Assembly: GCF_030406905.1 (NCBI RefSeq)
Contig: NZ_CP129137.1
Coordinates: 3,018,501 to 3,082,500, forward strand
DNA from: Streptomyces sp. HUAS CB01
GTDB lineage: Bacteria; Actinomycetota; Actinomycetes; Streptomycetales; Streptomycetaceae
Reading direction: 5' to 3'
DNA length: 64,000 nt
The notes under the pieces are model-generated. The model made no database searches, had not been told where the DNA came from, and saw only the letters and a program-made list of their open reading frames with translations. Of this stretch, positions 1-8,752 are shown one piece after another. The first letter of the stretch is position 1. Every line of letters begins with the position of its first letter. The position numbers and the translations under genes are program-made.

Positions 1-1
1 C

Positions 2-1065
2 CAGGGCAGCCTGGCCGCATACCTGACGTACTGGCTGGAGAACGGCGCCGTACACCACCTCCGCGAGAACACCCACACCCGCTACACCACCTGCGTCAAC
101 CGCTACCTCGACCCCGGCCTCGGCAAGAAGAAGCTCACCAAGCTCACCGCCAAGGACGTCAACCAGCTCCGCACCACATGCCAGTGCTGCACCCGCCGCA
201 TCGACGCCCGACGCGACCAGCCCCGCTGCTGCGCCACAAGGGCCTGCTGCCGCAAGCTGCTGTCCCCGCTGACGCTGACCTACATCCACCCCGTGCTCAA
301 GTCCCCCTGGAGCACGCCGTCCGTGAGGAGGAGATCCCACGCAACGTCGCGCGCAACGTCCGCACCGGCACCCCACGGCCTCGACGCTTCGAACCCCTCA
401 CCGCCGACGAAGCCCCCCGATTCCTCACAGCCGCGCGTGGACACCGGCTCCATGCCCTGTTCGAACTCGCGCTCCACACCGGACTCCGCAAAGGCGAACT
501 CCTCGGCCTCTTCTGGGAAGACCTCGACCTCGACCGGAGCACGGCTGCCATCCGCCGCACCTTGCAGCGCACCAGCACAGGCGGACTCACCACGCTGCCC
601 ACCAAGACCCGGGCCTCCGAGCGCCGCATCGCCCTCCCCGCCGGCTGCCTCCAGTCGCTGAAGCACCATCATGAGGAGCAGCAGCGCGACCGTCATATGG
701 CAGGCGCCGAGTGGCAGCACAGCGGGTACGTGTTCACCACACCGCAGGGCAGGCCGATCGACCCGACCAACCTCACCCGCACCTTCACTACGCTCCTCTG
801 CAAGGCTGGCCTCCGCCGCATCCGCTTCCACGGCCTCGGCTCTGCCACCCTGCTCCTGGAACAGGGCGTCGAACTCGTCGTGATCAAGGAACTCCTCGGC
901 CACGCCCACATCGGCGTCACCGCTACCGTCTACGCCCACGTCCGCCTCCGACTCCAGCGAGACGCCATCGACACCCTCAGCACCGCGCTCAGCAGTGGTG
1001 GGATCACCGATACGGCCAGCTCCGATGGCGACGAACCGCCGCCTTGCACCGTCCTCGTCCACTGA
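2..1065 (+). pseudogene. Degenerate tyrosine-recombinase integrase, 5' truncated by window edge, frameshifted
   Basis: This is a phage/ICE-type tyrosine integrase that no longer reads through. From base 2 one frame encodes the SAM-like core-binding N-terminal region (AAYLTYWLENGAVHHLRENT, then a Tyr- and Thr-rich stretch). After about base 305 the homology continues in another frame (LEHAVREEEIPRNVARNVR and the catalytic domain), so one C is missing from the C-run at 303-307. The catalytic domain keeps the box I Arg (TGLRKGELLGLFWEDLD) and the C-terminal LLGHAHIGVTATVYAHV with the His and nucleophilic Tyr. The HxxR box normally reads FHDLRHSTATLL but here reads FHGLGSATLL, so the second catalytic Arg and the adjacent His are gone. 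Two independent lesions make it very likely a non-functional relic of an integrative element. The first lesion alone could be a sequencing error. No tRNA gene or att duplication is visible beside it. Confidence 0.8.
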
Positions 1066-1158
1066 CGTTGCCGTCAACTACTGCCGTCAGGCGGTCTCAC
1101 TGGGCACCACCCACCAAGTGGCGATTCGCGAGTGAAATCAAGGTCGCGGGCTATAGGA

Positions 1159-1189
1159 AGAGGGGGCAGGTCATCAACCTGCCCCCTCT
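1159..1189. terminator. Strong hairpin between convergent integrase relic and immunity gene
   Basis: A perfect 13-bp inverted repeat (arms 1159-1171 and 1177-1189) has a 5-nt loop. It lies between the 3' ends of the integrase relic and the minus-strand immunity gene, so it could stop transcription from both sides. There is no clear T-run after it on either strand, which is normal for Streptomyces terminators. Confidence 0.55.
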
Positions 1190-1217
1190 CGTGATTTACC
1201 GCACCCGGCCGCGGAGG

Positions 1218-1607
1218 TTATTCACCCACCGCGAATCGCCAATCCCACAGAGGTTCCCTCTGGAACCGCGCTAGAACCTCTCCATATTCGATGAGTTCGC
1301 CGTAATTCGTATCCAGCAAGCCCGATAGCCCCTGGATTACTTCACCCAGGAGATCGCGAATGCAAGACACTCCCGAGTACTCAAGCGTGATCGCCTGAAA
1401 CTCGCCGATCTTCTGGCGAATCTCATCCATTTCTTCCTGATCGAATTCGTCGAGGACATCCCCGGAGGCGTCTACGCCGAAGCTGCATTCTCCTCGATCT
1501 AGCCGATCAAAGATTTCACCCTCACTGTACGCGCCAGCCTGCTGCAGACGGGCCACGATGCGCTGATGACTCCCTTGGGGACTGAGGAGAACGATGGTAG
1601 GCCGCAT
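1218..1607 (-). CDS. Candidate immunity protein of the RHS toxin (129 aa)
   Basis: I do not recognise the family. The product is a small acidic soluble protein with no signal peptide or membrane segment, rich in Asp/Glu (for example FDQEEMDEIRQKIGEF). It starts 41 bp after the stop of the RHS toxin on the same strand, with a good Shine-Dalgarno (AGGA, 6-7 nt before the ATG). In polymorphic toxin loci the gene just 3' of the toxin tip usually encodes its immunity protein, and that position is the basis of the call. Codon use is poorer in G+C than the neighbours: bases 1261-1320 are 30 of 60 G+C. This fits recent exchange of the toxin-tip/immunity cassette. It could instead be an unrelated small protein, but an acidic partner for a basic nuclease is the expected pattern. 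Confidence 0.6.
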   Translation of the reverse strand: MRPTIVLLSPQGSHQRIVARLQQAGAYSEGEIFDRLDRGECSFGVDASGDVLDEFDQEEMDEIRQKIGEFQAITLEYSGVSCIRDLLGEVIQGLSGLLDTNYGELIEYGEVLARFQREPLWDWRFAVGE

Positions 1608-1648
1608 GGATCTTCCTGTCGTGACGGGCGCTTATGCCGCATCTTGGA

Positions 1649-4600
1649 CTACGGAGCCAAGACATCCAGCAGGACATTCTTGTCGCGAGTGACCATGATG
1701 CCGGCCTGCTCAAGACTCTTGATCACACTTCCTCGCCCTTGCGGGAGGTAAACGATGACCGGGTAATCCGTCAGACTCTGAGTTCTCAAAGCCTGTTTCA
1801 GCGCTCCCTTACCCGAGCCCGTCTTGACCTGAACCACGGCGTTCCTGGTCACGATGTCGAAATCCGTGAGCACTTGGCCGTCTGCGCCCACGATGTCGAC
1901 TCCCTGCGCCCGGACATGCCCCGGATAACGTGCGTTGATGTCGTCAACCAGTTCGGGAACGAGGGGATCGTCTCCCTTTCCGATCACGTGCGTCGGACAC
2001 CCATTACTGTTGTGAACGAGTACTGGGGTAGCCCCCGCCAGCACATAGTACGTATGGATGTCATCGACCGTCAGGTTGTACGTGCGAGCATGCTTGGTGA
2101 AGGCACGGTTCGCCTGTACGGATACGGTGTCGCCGTCCGCCGTGAGGAGCGTCATGCCGAGGCTCAGCTCGCTGGCCTCGACCCAGCGCTGCTCCGAGGG
2201 GGACCAGAACGGGTGCTCATGGGTGGCCACGAGCTTCTCGGATCCGTCTCCGGTCTTGATGGTCAGTTCATTGAAGTGCTTGTCGTCCTCGGTCCGGATC
2301 AAGCGCGTGACCTTGCGAGGACCTCTTTCACCGGTCTCGGGGTCGGTGGCAAGGACTTCGTCGCCGATCTCGACGTCTTCGATGTCCTTCGTCGAGCCAT
2401 CCGCCATCAGGACGTCCGTGCCGGCCAGGAAGCATTTGCAGCCGGGCAGCAGGAGCTTAACCAGGGCTCCCTCGCTGGCCGCTGAGGCGCCAGCAGCACG
2501 CGTGCCTGCGGCGGCCCTTGCGGCAATACCGGAAGCCGTCTTGCCCAGCCCCCACGTCACCAGAGTGATGACGTCCGACACGAGTGCCTCTACGCAGTCG
2601 CCCTTGCCCGTGATGCAGTTGATGTTGGCCTTGACGCCCCAGGGATCCTTTCCGATCTCGAGCAGTCCGGCCTCATCCGCAGCATCGCAGAACTTCTTCG
2701 TACTCCCTTGCCAACCTCCGATACCGAAGCACTTGTGCCTCACGAACTTCTGGGCAAGCTCCTGGTACGTGTCGCCCGGCCATGCATAAGGCTGGGCGCG
2801 CATTTCTTCCTCGGTCAGCAACTCGATGCCGTGGATGACGGGCTTCGCGGTGCTCGAGGTCGAACCGGTACTCGTGGTCGGTGCTGTGCCGCCGCCCCCG
2901 GTGTTGCTGCCGGCTGCAGGATCGTTCTCGGGCTTGTAGTCGTCGTACGTTCCGTTGCTGCCACTGCAGAAGTTGGGATAGCAGCTTTCGAGCCCTGTGG
3001 GGTCCGAGGAGGTGACCGGGGTGTTGTTGGCGTAGCTGTAGCCGTTCAGGGACTGGTGCTGGTCGAGCGTCAGCATGGGGTCGACGCTGATGAACTGGCC
3101 GATCTTCGGGTCGTACTCGCGCGCCCCGATGTGCGTCAACCCGGTCGACTTGTCCACCGGCTTGCCCAGGAACTGCTTGTCGTCCGGCCATGTGCCGACC
3201 GCCCCGGTGCGTGGGGCTCCGAACGGGGTCGTGAAGCGCTTCGTGACCGCCTGGGTCGTCGCATCCACGGCGAGACTGCTCGTGCCGTGGTGGTCGCCGG
3301 CGAGGAAGGAGAGCTTCGACGTGCCCGACTCGTTCGTGCGGAGAGCGATCGCGGAGCTTCCCGCCGAGTACGTGCGCGTTGCCCACGTCGTCTTCGTCGT
3401 GCCCGTGACCTTGTGGTGGACCTCCGTGGCACCGAGGTAGAGCACGGACTCGCCGTCGCCGGCCGCACGGCGGATCAGCAGCGTGCCTTCGGCGTCGTAG
3501 AGGTAGGTCGTCTTCTTCGTGCCCTCGGTGAGCGAGGAGATCTTTCCTTCGACGTTCCACGAAAGCGTCTGTCCCGGCCCGGTCGGCCCCGGGCGCTCCG
3601 TGGTGTTTCCCGTTTTGTCGTAGCTGAAGGACGCCGGTACACCCGTGCAGTCCGCATTCTTCGTCGTGGCCGTCAGCGTGTGGCGCTGAGAGGGGACGAC
3701 ATAGCAGTAGTTGGTCGTGGTCGCCGCGCCGGACACCGGGGTCTCCGTCTCGGAGGCCCGCTGACCGGACGCGTTGTAGGTGTACTCCGTCCGGTACGGC
3801 GCGGCGCCACCCAGCGTCCTGCTGGTGCAGTCGTCGGTCGAAGGGGTCCACGCTTCCTGTAGACGTCGGTGGCCGTCATACGTGAAGCACTGGACATCCG
3901 GTTTGAGCGTCGGGTCGGGGTTCGGGCTGTCGGCGATCCTGGTGACGTTCCCCGCGTCGTCGTACGAGTAGTGCAGGTCCTGAGGCTTGTACGGCGCCGT
4001 CTGCGTGGTCACGAACGACTGCGTGACACGGTCGGTACCGGCTTCGAAGCGATGGTCGAGGTAGGTCCTCTTCGCCTCCGTCGCGCCGGAGACGGCGAGA
4101 GTCAACTGCTGCGGCAGCCCGAGCTGGTTGTAGCTCGCCCCCTGGAGATAGCCCGACGTGCCGGAGGAAAGGGAGGTGGGCTGTCCGGTCGGTGTGTAGC
4201 GGAAGGTGAGCGACTCCCTGGGGAGACCCCCCGCGGCCGGCTCGGTGGAGAACTGCAGCGTGCCGTCGAGATTGAAGTCGCTCTCGAACGCGTACGTCTT
4301 CTGTGCCGCTCCGGCGACCACCAGCGGATCATTGGCGTCGAGCACCAGCTCGCTCTTGGTGGGCCGGTAGAGAGCGTCGTACATGGCGACGTTCTTCGTG
4401 TAGGTCTTGCCGCCCACTCCGCCGTCGTAGCGGATGGAACTGTCCTGGTACCCCTTGGCCTGGGAGTCGAAGGTCCAGGCGGCCAGCTTGTTCGCGTCGG
4501 TCCGCGAGGCCGACCAGAGGGCAGTGCGCCGCCCCACCTCGTCGTATCCGTACAGCAGGTGGTTGCCTTCGGAATCCTTGGTCCAGTCGGTCTGGTCCAG

Positions 4601-7600
4601 AACCGTGTATCCGGTGGTCGAGGTGCCCTTGTCGGGATCCGTGGCCGAGACTCTGCGTCCGAAGAGGTCGTACTCGTACGACCACTTCGCATCGTCCGGC
4701 CCGGTGATGGTCTTCTGATCGCCGTCACGTGTGTAGGTGAAGGACGTCGTCGTGTAGGAGGCGCCGAGGCCGCCGCCGTACTCCGCGTCCGCGGTGCCGG
4801 GACCGGCGTACTCACGACGCTGCGTGGTCCGGCCCAGTGCGTCGGAGATGATGCGCGTCCCCTGCCCACCGGCCACCGCACTCGTGGCGGTGGAGTCGCC
4901 CGTGTACTGCGTCGTCGTCGTCCACTTCTTCACGCCGTAGACATGGAAGCTGCTGCTGGTGGGACGGCCGGCGCCGTCGAAGACCGTGGCGGTCTGCTTG
5001 GGGGCTCCGCCGTATTCCGCCCGGCTGTACGTGCCGTTCGGCGGAGCGCTCGAGTCGAAGACGTCGGCGAAGGACTCGTAGACCAGACCGCGGGTGCTGT
5101 ACCGCGTGTCCGTGAGCAGACGACCGCCGAGGGGGGTGGGGGTCTGCGTCTGCAGCGGACGCAGCAGAGAGTCGAAGATCTCGTAGGATGTCGTGACCGA
5201 TTCCGACGACTTGATCGTGGACGTGGAGATGGACGGCGCGACTCCGCGCTTGAGGACGTACGCGTAAGTCATGGAGGCGGATTGGCCGCCGTCCTTGTTT
5301 CGGTTGGGCAGCCACACTCCGGTAAGCCGTCCGAGAGCGTCATACGTCTGCTCGGTCTTCTTCAGGTTGGCGTCGTACGTGCGCAGGGGCAGACCGCGCT
5401 TGCCGTCCAGGAAGATGCTGACCTTGTGGCCCTTGGTATTCGTGACCACGGTCTTGGTCGGCGTTCCGGCTCCGACGGGGGTGTATTCCGTCGTGGTGGT
5501 CTTCTGTGCCGCGTCGGTGAGGGTGCGCAGGCGGCCGAGCGTGTCGTACGTGCTCGTACCCTTCGTCTGCCAGGCGGAGGGGTGGCGTTCGCCGCCGGTG
5601 GCAACGGCCGGGTACGCGGAGGCCCGGCCGGTCCAGGTCACCTCGCCCTTCGTGGGCACCTGGGCGGCGGACCAGGTGCCGGCGTTGGCGTTGTCGTAGA
5701 CGGTCGCCGTGTCGCCGAGCACATCACCGGGCGAGGCGGTCGTCGACGGCAGGGAGAGGTCTGCCTCGGCGGTGGCACAGGAGCGGCCGATGATGCGAGT
5801 GCGGGAGACCAGGCTGTTGATGCCCTTGCTGTCGTTCCGGGCGTACCAGGTCCGGCTGCAGGTCTCATCCCCGGTCTTGGCCGTGTCACCAGCGTTGTCG
5901 GCCTTGGCAGCCATGCCGTAACCGTCGTAGGTGAAGGCCATGCTCGCGCTGCGCCAGGTCCTGGGCACCGTCAGGTAGGTGTGCGTGAAGACCCTGCCGG
6001 TTCGCACGTAGTACGCCTCGGTGTCGGCGTACGACTTGTGCTGAATGGCGGTCCTAACCGACCAGGGATCGTTGACCGTGACGCTGACCGGGGTACCACC
6101 GTCATAGGTGATCTGCTGGCGTTGGAATCCGGCGTACTGATCGGCGTCGACGGCGTCGGGGACGTCGAGTGCGGAGAAGTCGATGCCGGGCACGTTGACG
6201 CTGCGGGTGCCGCCTGCCTTCAGCCGGTCACCGTGCATGCCCTGGAGATAGCTGGTGACGGTCCGCGAGCGGATCTCGTTCGCCGAGCCCGTCTGCACGG
6301 TGACCTTCTGGTATCCCCGCCAGACGGACCACGTACGCTCGTCGCCCGGCACGAACGGGCTGTCGTTGTAGCGCCAGGCGGGCTTCTCATAGGTGTAGGC
6401 GTATTCTGCGGCCCCGTGGCCCACGGGGTCGGCGTTGTTCACGGCGACGACCCGGTACTTGTGGAACCAGTCGATGCTCGCTTCCTGGGCTCCGTTGATG
6501 TGCCAGTACTGCGGGTAGCACGCCTCCGCGTTGTTGTCCTCCGCCGCGGGCATCCGCGAACCGCGCACGCATTCCGGAGCGCTGTAGGTCACGGTCGTGA
6601 TCGCACCGGTTTCCGAGGTGACGCTCTCGATGCGCGGGCGGGTGAGAGGAAGGATGTTGCCGCCACCGGGCTGGGTGCCGCCGGCGACACGGTTCGGCAG
6701 CTTGGTGTAGGTGAAGTCGATCGGGTCGAGCGACACCGGGGTGCCCGTGTGACCTGTGCGCCGGATGCTGTCCAGAGTCAGCGTGTGGTCGGTGGAATTG
6801 TCGATGTCACCGCCATCCAGGAATTTCTGGCTGAACGCCCAGGAGTCGATCGGCGTGTACGCGGTACCGGAGAGCACACTGGTTTCGATGCCGGTGAGTC
6901 GCTTGCGGGAGAAGAACGCCGGGCTCTCCGCGAGGCAGTCGGTGTCGTTCGCCCCGGAGGCACAGATGGCGTCGAACGGCACGTCGGGCCACTTCTCGGC
7001 CGTGTCCTCGCCCAGCGGTGAGCAGTTGGCGACCGTGCACCTCGGAGCGTGGGTGAAACTCACCTTCGCCGGTGCTTCCACGCTGAAGAGGGTGTCCCTG
7101 CGCTGCCCGTAGAGGATTCTGTCCAGGTACCCGCCGGGAGTGTAGGCGGCAGTGGCTGTGGACGCCTCGTTCTTGCGGTAGTGGTTCGACTCAGCCGTAT
7201 ACCAGTACGACATCGCGTTCTCGTGCGTGTCCTCGACGTAGTCGAGATTCCATCGCCAAGCCTGCTGGAGCCAGCGGTCCGCGAACGTGTCACCCTTGTT
7301 GTACCCGGGCTCGCCCGCATCGTCGCCGAAGACCGGGGCGGTCCATACCGAGTTGGTGCGCTCGGCGCCTGCTCCCGGCAGCTTGTTCAGGCCGAACACG
7401 TACTTCGTCCCGTCGCCGGTGGTGACGGTCCAGTGCTCGCCGTTGTCGTCGCCGTTGGCGGCGCCGGTCGCGTAGGTGACGGTGGAGGCGTCGTCGTTCT
7501 TGAGGCGCCACTTCCCGTCCTCGTCGTCCTTGACGAGTTCGGTCGACTTGCCGTTGAGGACGAGTGAGGCGTTCTCGTACTTCCAGCACAGGTCGTACTG

Positions 7601-8614
7601 TTCGTCGTGACCGTCCCGGTCGCAGGAGTCGTAGCTCCGCTCGATGTACGACAGGGCGGAGAGACCGAACCCCTCGCCGACCGTCGTGCCCTGGTTGTTG
7701 GTCGCCGCCGTACGGCCGTCGATGCTTCCCGAGTCGTACGCGAGGTTCAGTGACGGCGACGGCCCTGCGGCCGGTTTGGGAGCGCTCATCGGGTAGGACC
7801 AGGTGAAGGATCCCGATGACCCGCCGGCCTCCCAGGAGGAGGACGCCGCGAGCGGCGTGGCGGAATAGTCGCCCGCGCCCGACGGTGACTGGCCCGGGGA
7901 CGCGGCCGCCACGGCGAACACCACGGGGGCTTTCGAGGCGGCGAAGTCCACATCGGCGGTGAGCCGCTGCGCCGTGACGTCGTTGCGCGATGCGAGCGGC
8001 GTCAGCGTCCGGCATCGCGCGAGTTGCGGCGTGGCCAGCGCGCACGCCGGCAGCTGCGACAGACGGAGCCGACCGGACCAGTCGCCGCCGATGGCCGAGG
8101 CGAAGGAGGCGTAGTCGACGCCCAGCTCGGCCTTGCCGGGCCTGTCCGCCCGGGCGGTGAGGAGGACGCCGCTGATCCCGAGGCTCTTGGTGGTCTTCCG
8201 GTCGACCACGGTGACGGTGGCCTGGCCGGGCGTCCGTGTGACTCCCTTGAGGGTCACCGGCAGCCCTCCGGCTGCGGCTCGTCTGCCCGAGGCGGTGAGG
8301 GGAACGGTGGCACTGCCCGGCTTGGGCCACTGGGCGGCGTTCTGCTGATGGGCAGCGCGGGCCGCGTCTGCCGCGTTGGCCGCCTCGGACGCGCTGACAC
8401 GCTCACGTGCCTTCCGCGCGCCATCGGCCTTCACCGCCATGACCTTGCTCGAACGAGGCTTGGGCACGGCCGGGCGGCCGGGACCGCCGTCTGTGTCGAC
8501 AGCTTGCGCCACGGGCGTCAGGCCTGCCGGCACAGCGAGTACCGCTGCGAGTGCAGGGATCATCCAGGGGCGCACTCCGGTGAACCCACGTCTTTTCGTC
8601 GATCTTCTGCCCAT
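1649..8614 (-). CDS. Secreted RHS/YD-repeat polymorphic toxin with Hint domain and nuclease tip (2,321 aa)
   Basis: This is a giant contact- or secretion-type toxin. I chose ATG 8614, preceded by GGGGGG 7 nt upstream, over an in-frame GTG at 8629. A Sec signal peptide (PALAAVLAVPAGLTPVAQA) comes first, then an SpvB/TcdB-like N-terminal region (LNLAYDSGSIDGRT near residue 290), then many YD repeats (YDALGRLTG, YDLFGRRVSATDPDKG, YDEVGRRTALW). The RHS core motif follows near residues 1825-1875 (GLTHIGAREYDPKIGQF, ending in DPTG). A Hint autoprotease domain spans Cys2061 (CFLAGTDVLMADGS) to His2201-Asn2202-Ser2203. The C-terminal 117 residues are the toxin tip. It contains DFDIVT...VVQVK (Asp2251 or Asp2253, Gln2262, Lys2264), the pattern of a PD-(D/E)XK restriction-endonuclease-like fold with Gln in place of Glu. 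By analogy, Hint cleavage after Asn2202 would free the nuclease. A LamG protein gene lies upstream and the putative immunity gene downstream. Confidence 0.85.
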   Translation of the reverse strand: MGRRSTKRRGFTGVRPWMIPALAAVLAVPAGLTPVAQAVDTDGGPGRPAVPKPRSSKVMAVKADGARKARERVSASEAANAADAARAAHQQNAAQWPKPGSATVPLTASGRRAAAGGLPVTLKGVTRTPGQATVTVVDRKTTKSLGISGVLLTARADRPGKAELGVDYASFASAIGGDWSGRLRLSQLPACALATPQLARCRTLTPLASRNDVTAQRLTADVDFAASKAPVVFAVAAASPGQSPSGAGDYSATPLAASSSWEAGGSSGSFTWSYPMSAPKPAAGPSPSLNLAYDSGSIDGRTAATNNQGTTVGEGFGLSALSYIERSYDSCDRDGHDEQYDLCWKYENASLVLNGKSTELVKDDEDGKWRLKNDDASTVTYATGAANGDDNGEHWTVTTGDGTKYVFGLNKLPGAGAERTNSVWTAPVFGDDAGEPGYNKGDTFADRWLQQAWRWNLDYVEDTHENAMSYWYTAESNHYRKNEASTATAAYTPGGYLDRILYGQRRDTLFSVEAPAKVSFTHAPRCTVANCSPLGEDTAEKWPDVPFDAICASGANDTDCLAESPAFFSRKRLTGIETSVLSGTAYTPIDSWAFSQKFLDGGDIDNSTDHTLTLDSIRRTGHTGTPVSLDPIDFTYTKLPNRVAGGTQPGGGNILPLTRPRIESVTSETGAITTVTYSAPECVRGSRMPAAEDNNAEACYPQYWHINGAQEASIDWFHKYRVVAVNNADPVGHGAAEYAYTYEKPAWRYNDSPFVPGDERTWSVWRGYQKVTVQTGSANEIRSRTVTSYLQGMHGDRLKAGGTRSVNVPGIDFSALDVPDAVDADQYAGFQRQQITYDGGTPVSVTVNDPWSVRTAIQHKSYADTEAYYVRTGRVFTHTYLTVPRTWRSASMAFTYDGYGMAAKADNAGDTAKTGDETCSRTWYARNDSKGINSLVSRTRIIGRSCATAEADLSLPSTTASPGDVLGDTATVYDNANAGTWSAAQVPTKGEVTWTGRASAYPAVATGGERHPSAWQTKGTSTYDTLGRLRTLTDAAQKTTTTEYTPVGAGTPTKTVVTNTKGHKVSIFLDGKRGLPLRTYDANLKKTEQTYDALGRLTGVWLPNRNKDGGQSASMTYAYVLKRGVAPSISTSTIKSSESVTTSYEIFDSLLRPLQTQTPTPLGGRLLTDTRYSTRGLVYESFADVFDSSAPPNGTYSRAEYGGAPKQTATVFDGAGRPTSSSFHVYGVKKWTTTTQYTGDSTATSAVAGGQGTRIISDALGRTTQRREYAGPGTADAEYGGGLGASYTTTSFTYTRDGDQKTITGPDDAKWSYEYDLFGRRVSATDPDKGTSTTGYTVLDQTDWTKDSEGNHLLYGYDEVGRRTALWSASRTDANKLAAWTFDSQAKGYQDSSIRYDGGVGGKTYTKNVAMYDALYRPTKSELVLDANDPLVVAGAAQKTYAFESDFNLDGTLQFSTEPAAGGLPRESLTFRYTPTGQPTSLSSGTSGYLQGASYNQLGLPQQLTLAVSGATEAKRTYLDHRFEAGTDRVTQSFVTTQTAPYKPQDLHYSYDDAGNVTRIADSPNPDPTLKPDVQCFTYDGHRRLQEAWTPSTDDCTSRTLGGAAPYRTEYTYNASGQRASETETPVSGAATTTNYCYVVPSQRHTLTATTKNADCTGVPASFSYDKTGNTTERPGPTGPGQTLSWNVEGKISSLTEGTKKTTYLYDAEGTLLIRRAAGDGESVLYLGATEVHHKVTGTTKTTWATRTYSAGSSAIALRTNESGTSKLSFLAGDHHGTSSLAVDATTQAVTKRFTTPFGAPRTGAVGTWPDDKQFLGKPVDKSTGLTHIGAREYDPKIGQFISVDPMLTLDQHQSLNGYSYANNTPVTSSDPTGLESCYPNFCSGSNGTYDDYKPENDPAAGSNTGGGGTAPTTSTGSTSSTAKPVIHGIELLTEEEMRAQPYAWPGDTYQELAQKFVRHKCFGIGGWQGSTKKFCDAADEAGLLEIGKDPWGVKANINCITGKGDCVEALVSDVITLVTWGLGKTASGIAARAAAGTRAAGASAASEGALVKLLLPGCKCFLAGTDVLMADGSTKDIEDVEIGDEVLATDPETGERGPRKVTRLIRTEDDKHFNELTIKTGDGSEKLVATHEHPFWSPSEQRWVEASELSLGMTLLTADGDTVSVQANRAFTKHARTYNLTVDDIHTYYVLAGATPVLVHNSNGCPTHVIGKGDDPLVPELVDDINARYPGHVRAQGVDIVGADGQVLTDFDIVTRNAVVQVKTGSGKGALKQALRTQSLTDYPVIVYLPQGRGSVIKSLEQAGIMVTRDKNVLLDVLAP

Positions 8615-8703
8615 GACCCAACCCCCCACGATGGGCCCGAACGCAGTGGTCCCTCGGCCCGCATCTGAAAATGCTCAGATCCCTGAAAGCTTCGTTCGAT
8701 GGC

Positions 8704-8746
8704 CCTTCGGGTGGGGCCGGATGCCGGAACCAGCCCCACCCGAAGG
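8704..8746 (-). terminator. Intergenic hairpin between LamG gene and RHS toxin gene
   Basis: A 14-bp perfect inverted repeat (8704-8717 with 8733-8746, 15-nt loop) starts 6 nt after the LamG gene stop codon. It could terminate, or act as an attenuator or processing site that lowers expression of the toxin relative to the LamG gene. Confidence 0.5.
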
Positions 8747-8752
8747 CGTTTC

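Noticed and set aside
1066..1217. Attachment site or tRNA beside the integrase relic
   Set aside because: No tRNA-like sequence or direct duplication found; only a terminator-like hairpin is present.
2061..2434. Intein in the RHS protein
   Set aside because: The Cys...His-Asn-Ser module is only about 142 residues without a homing endonuclease and sits directly before the toxin tip, so a Hint protease domain explains it better than protein splicing.
3869..7021. A 1,050-codon open frame on the plus strand opposite the RHS gene
   Set aside because: It is the mirror of G+C-rich third positions of the RHS coding strand; its product is Arg/Val/Gly-rich with no domain or signal.
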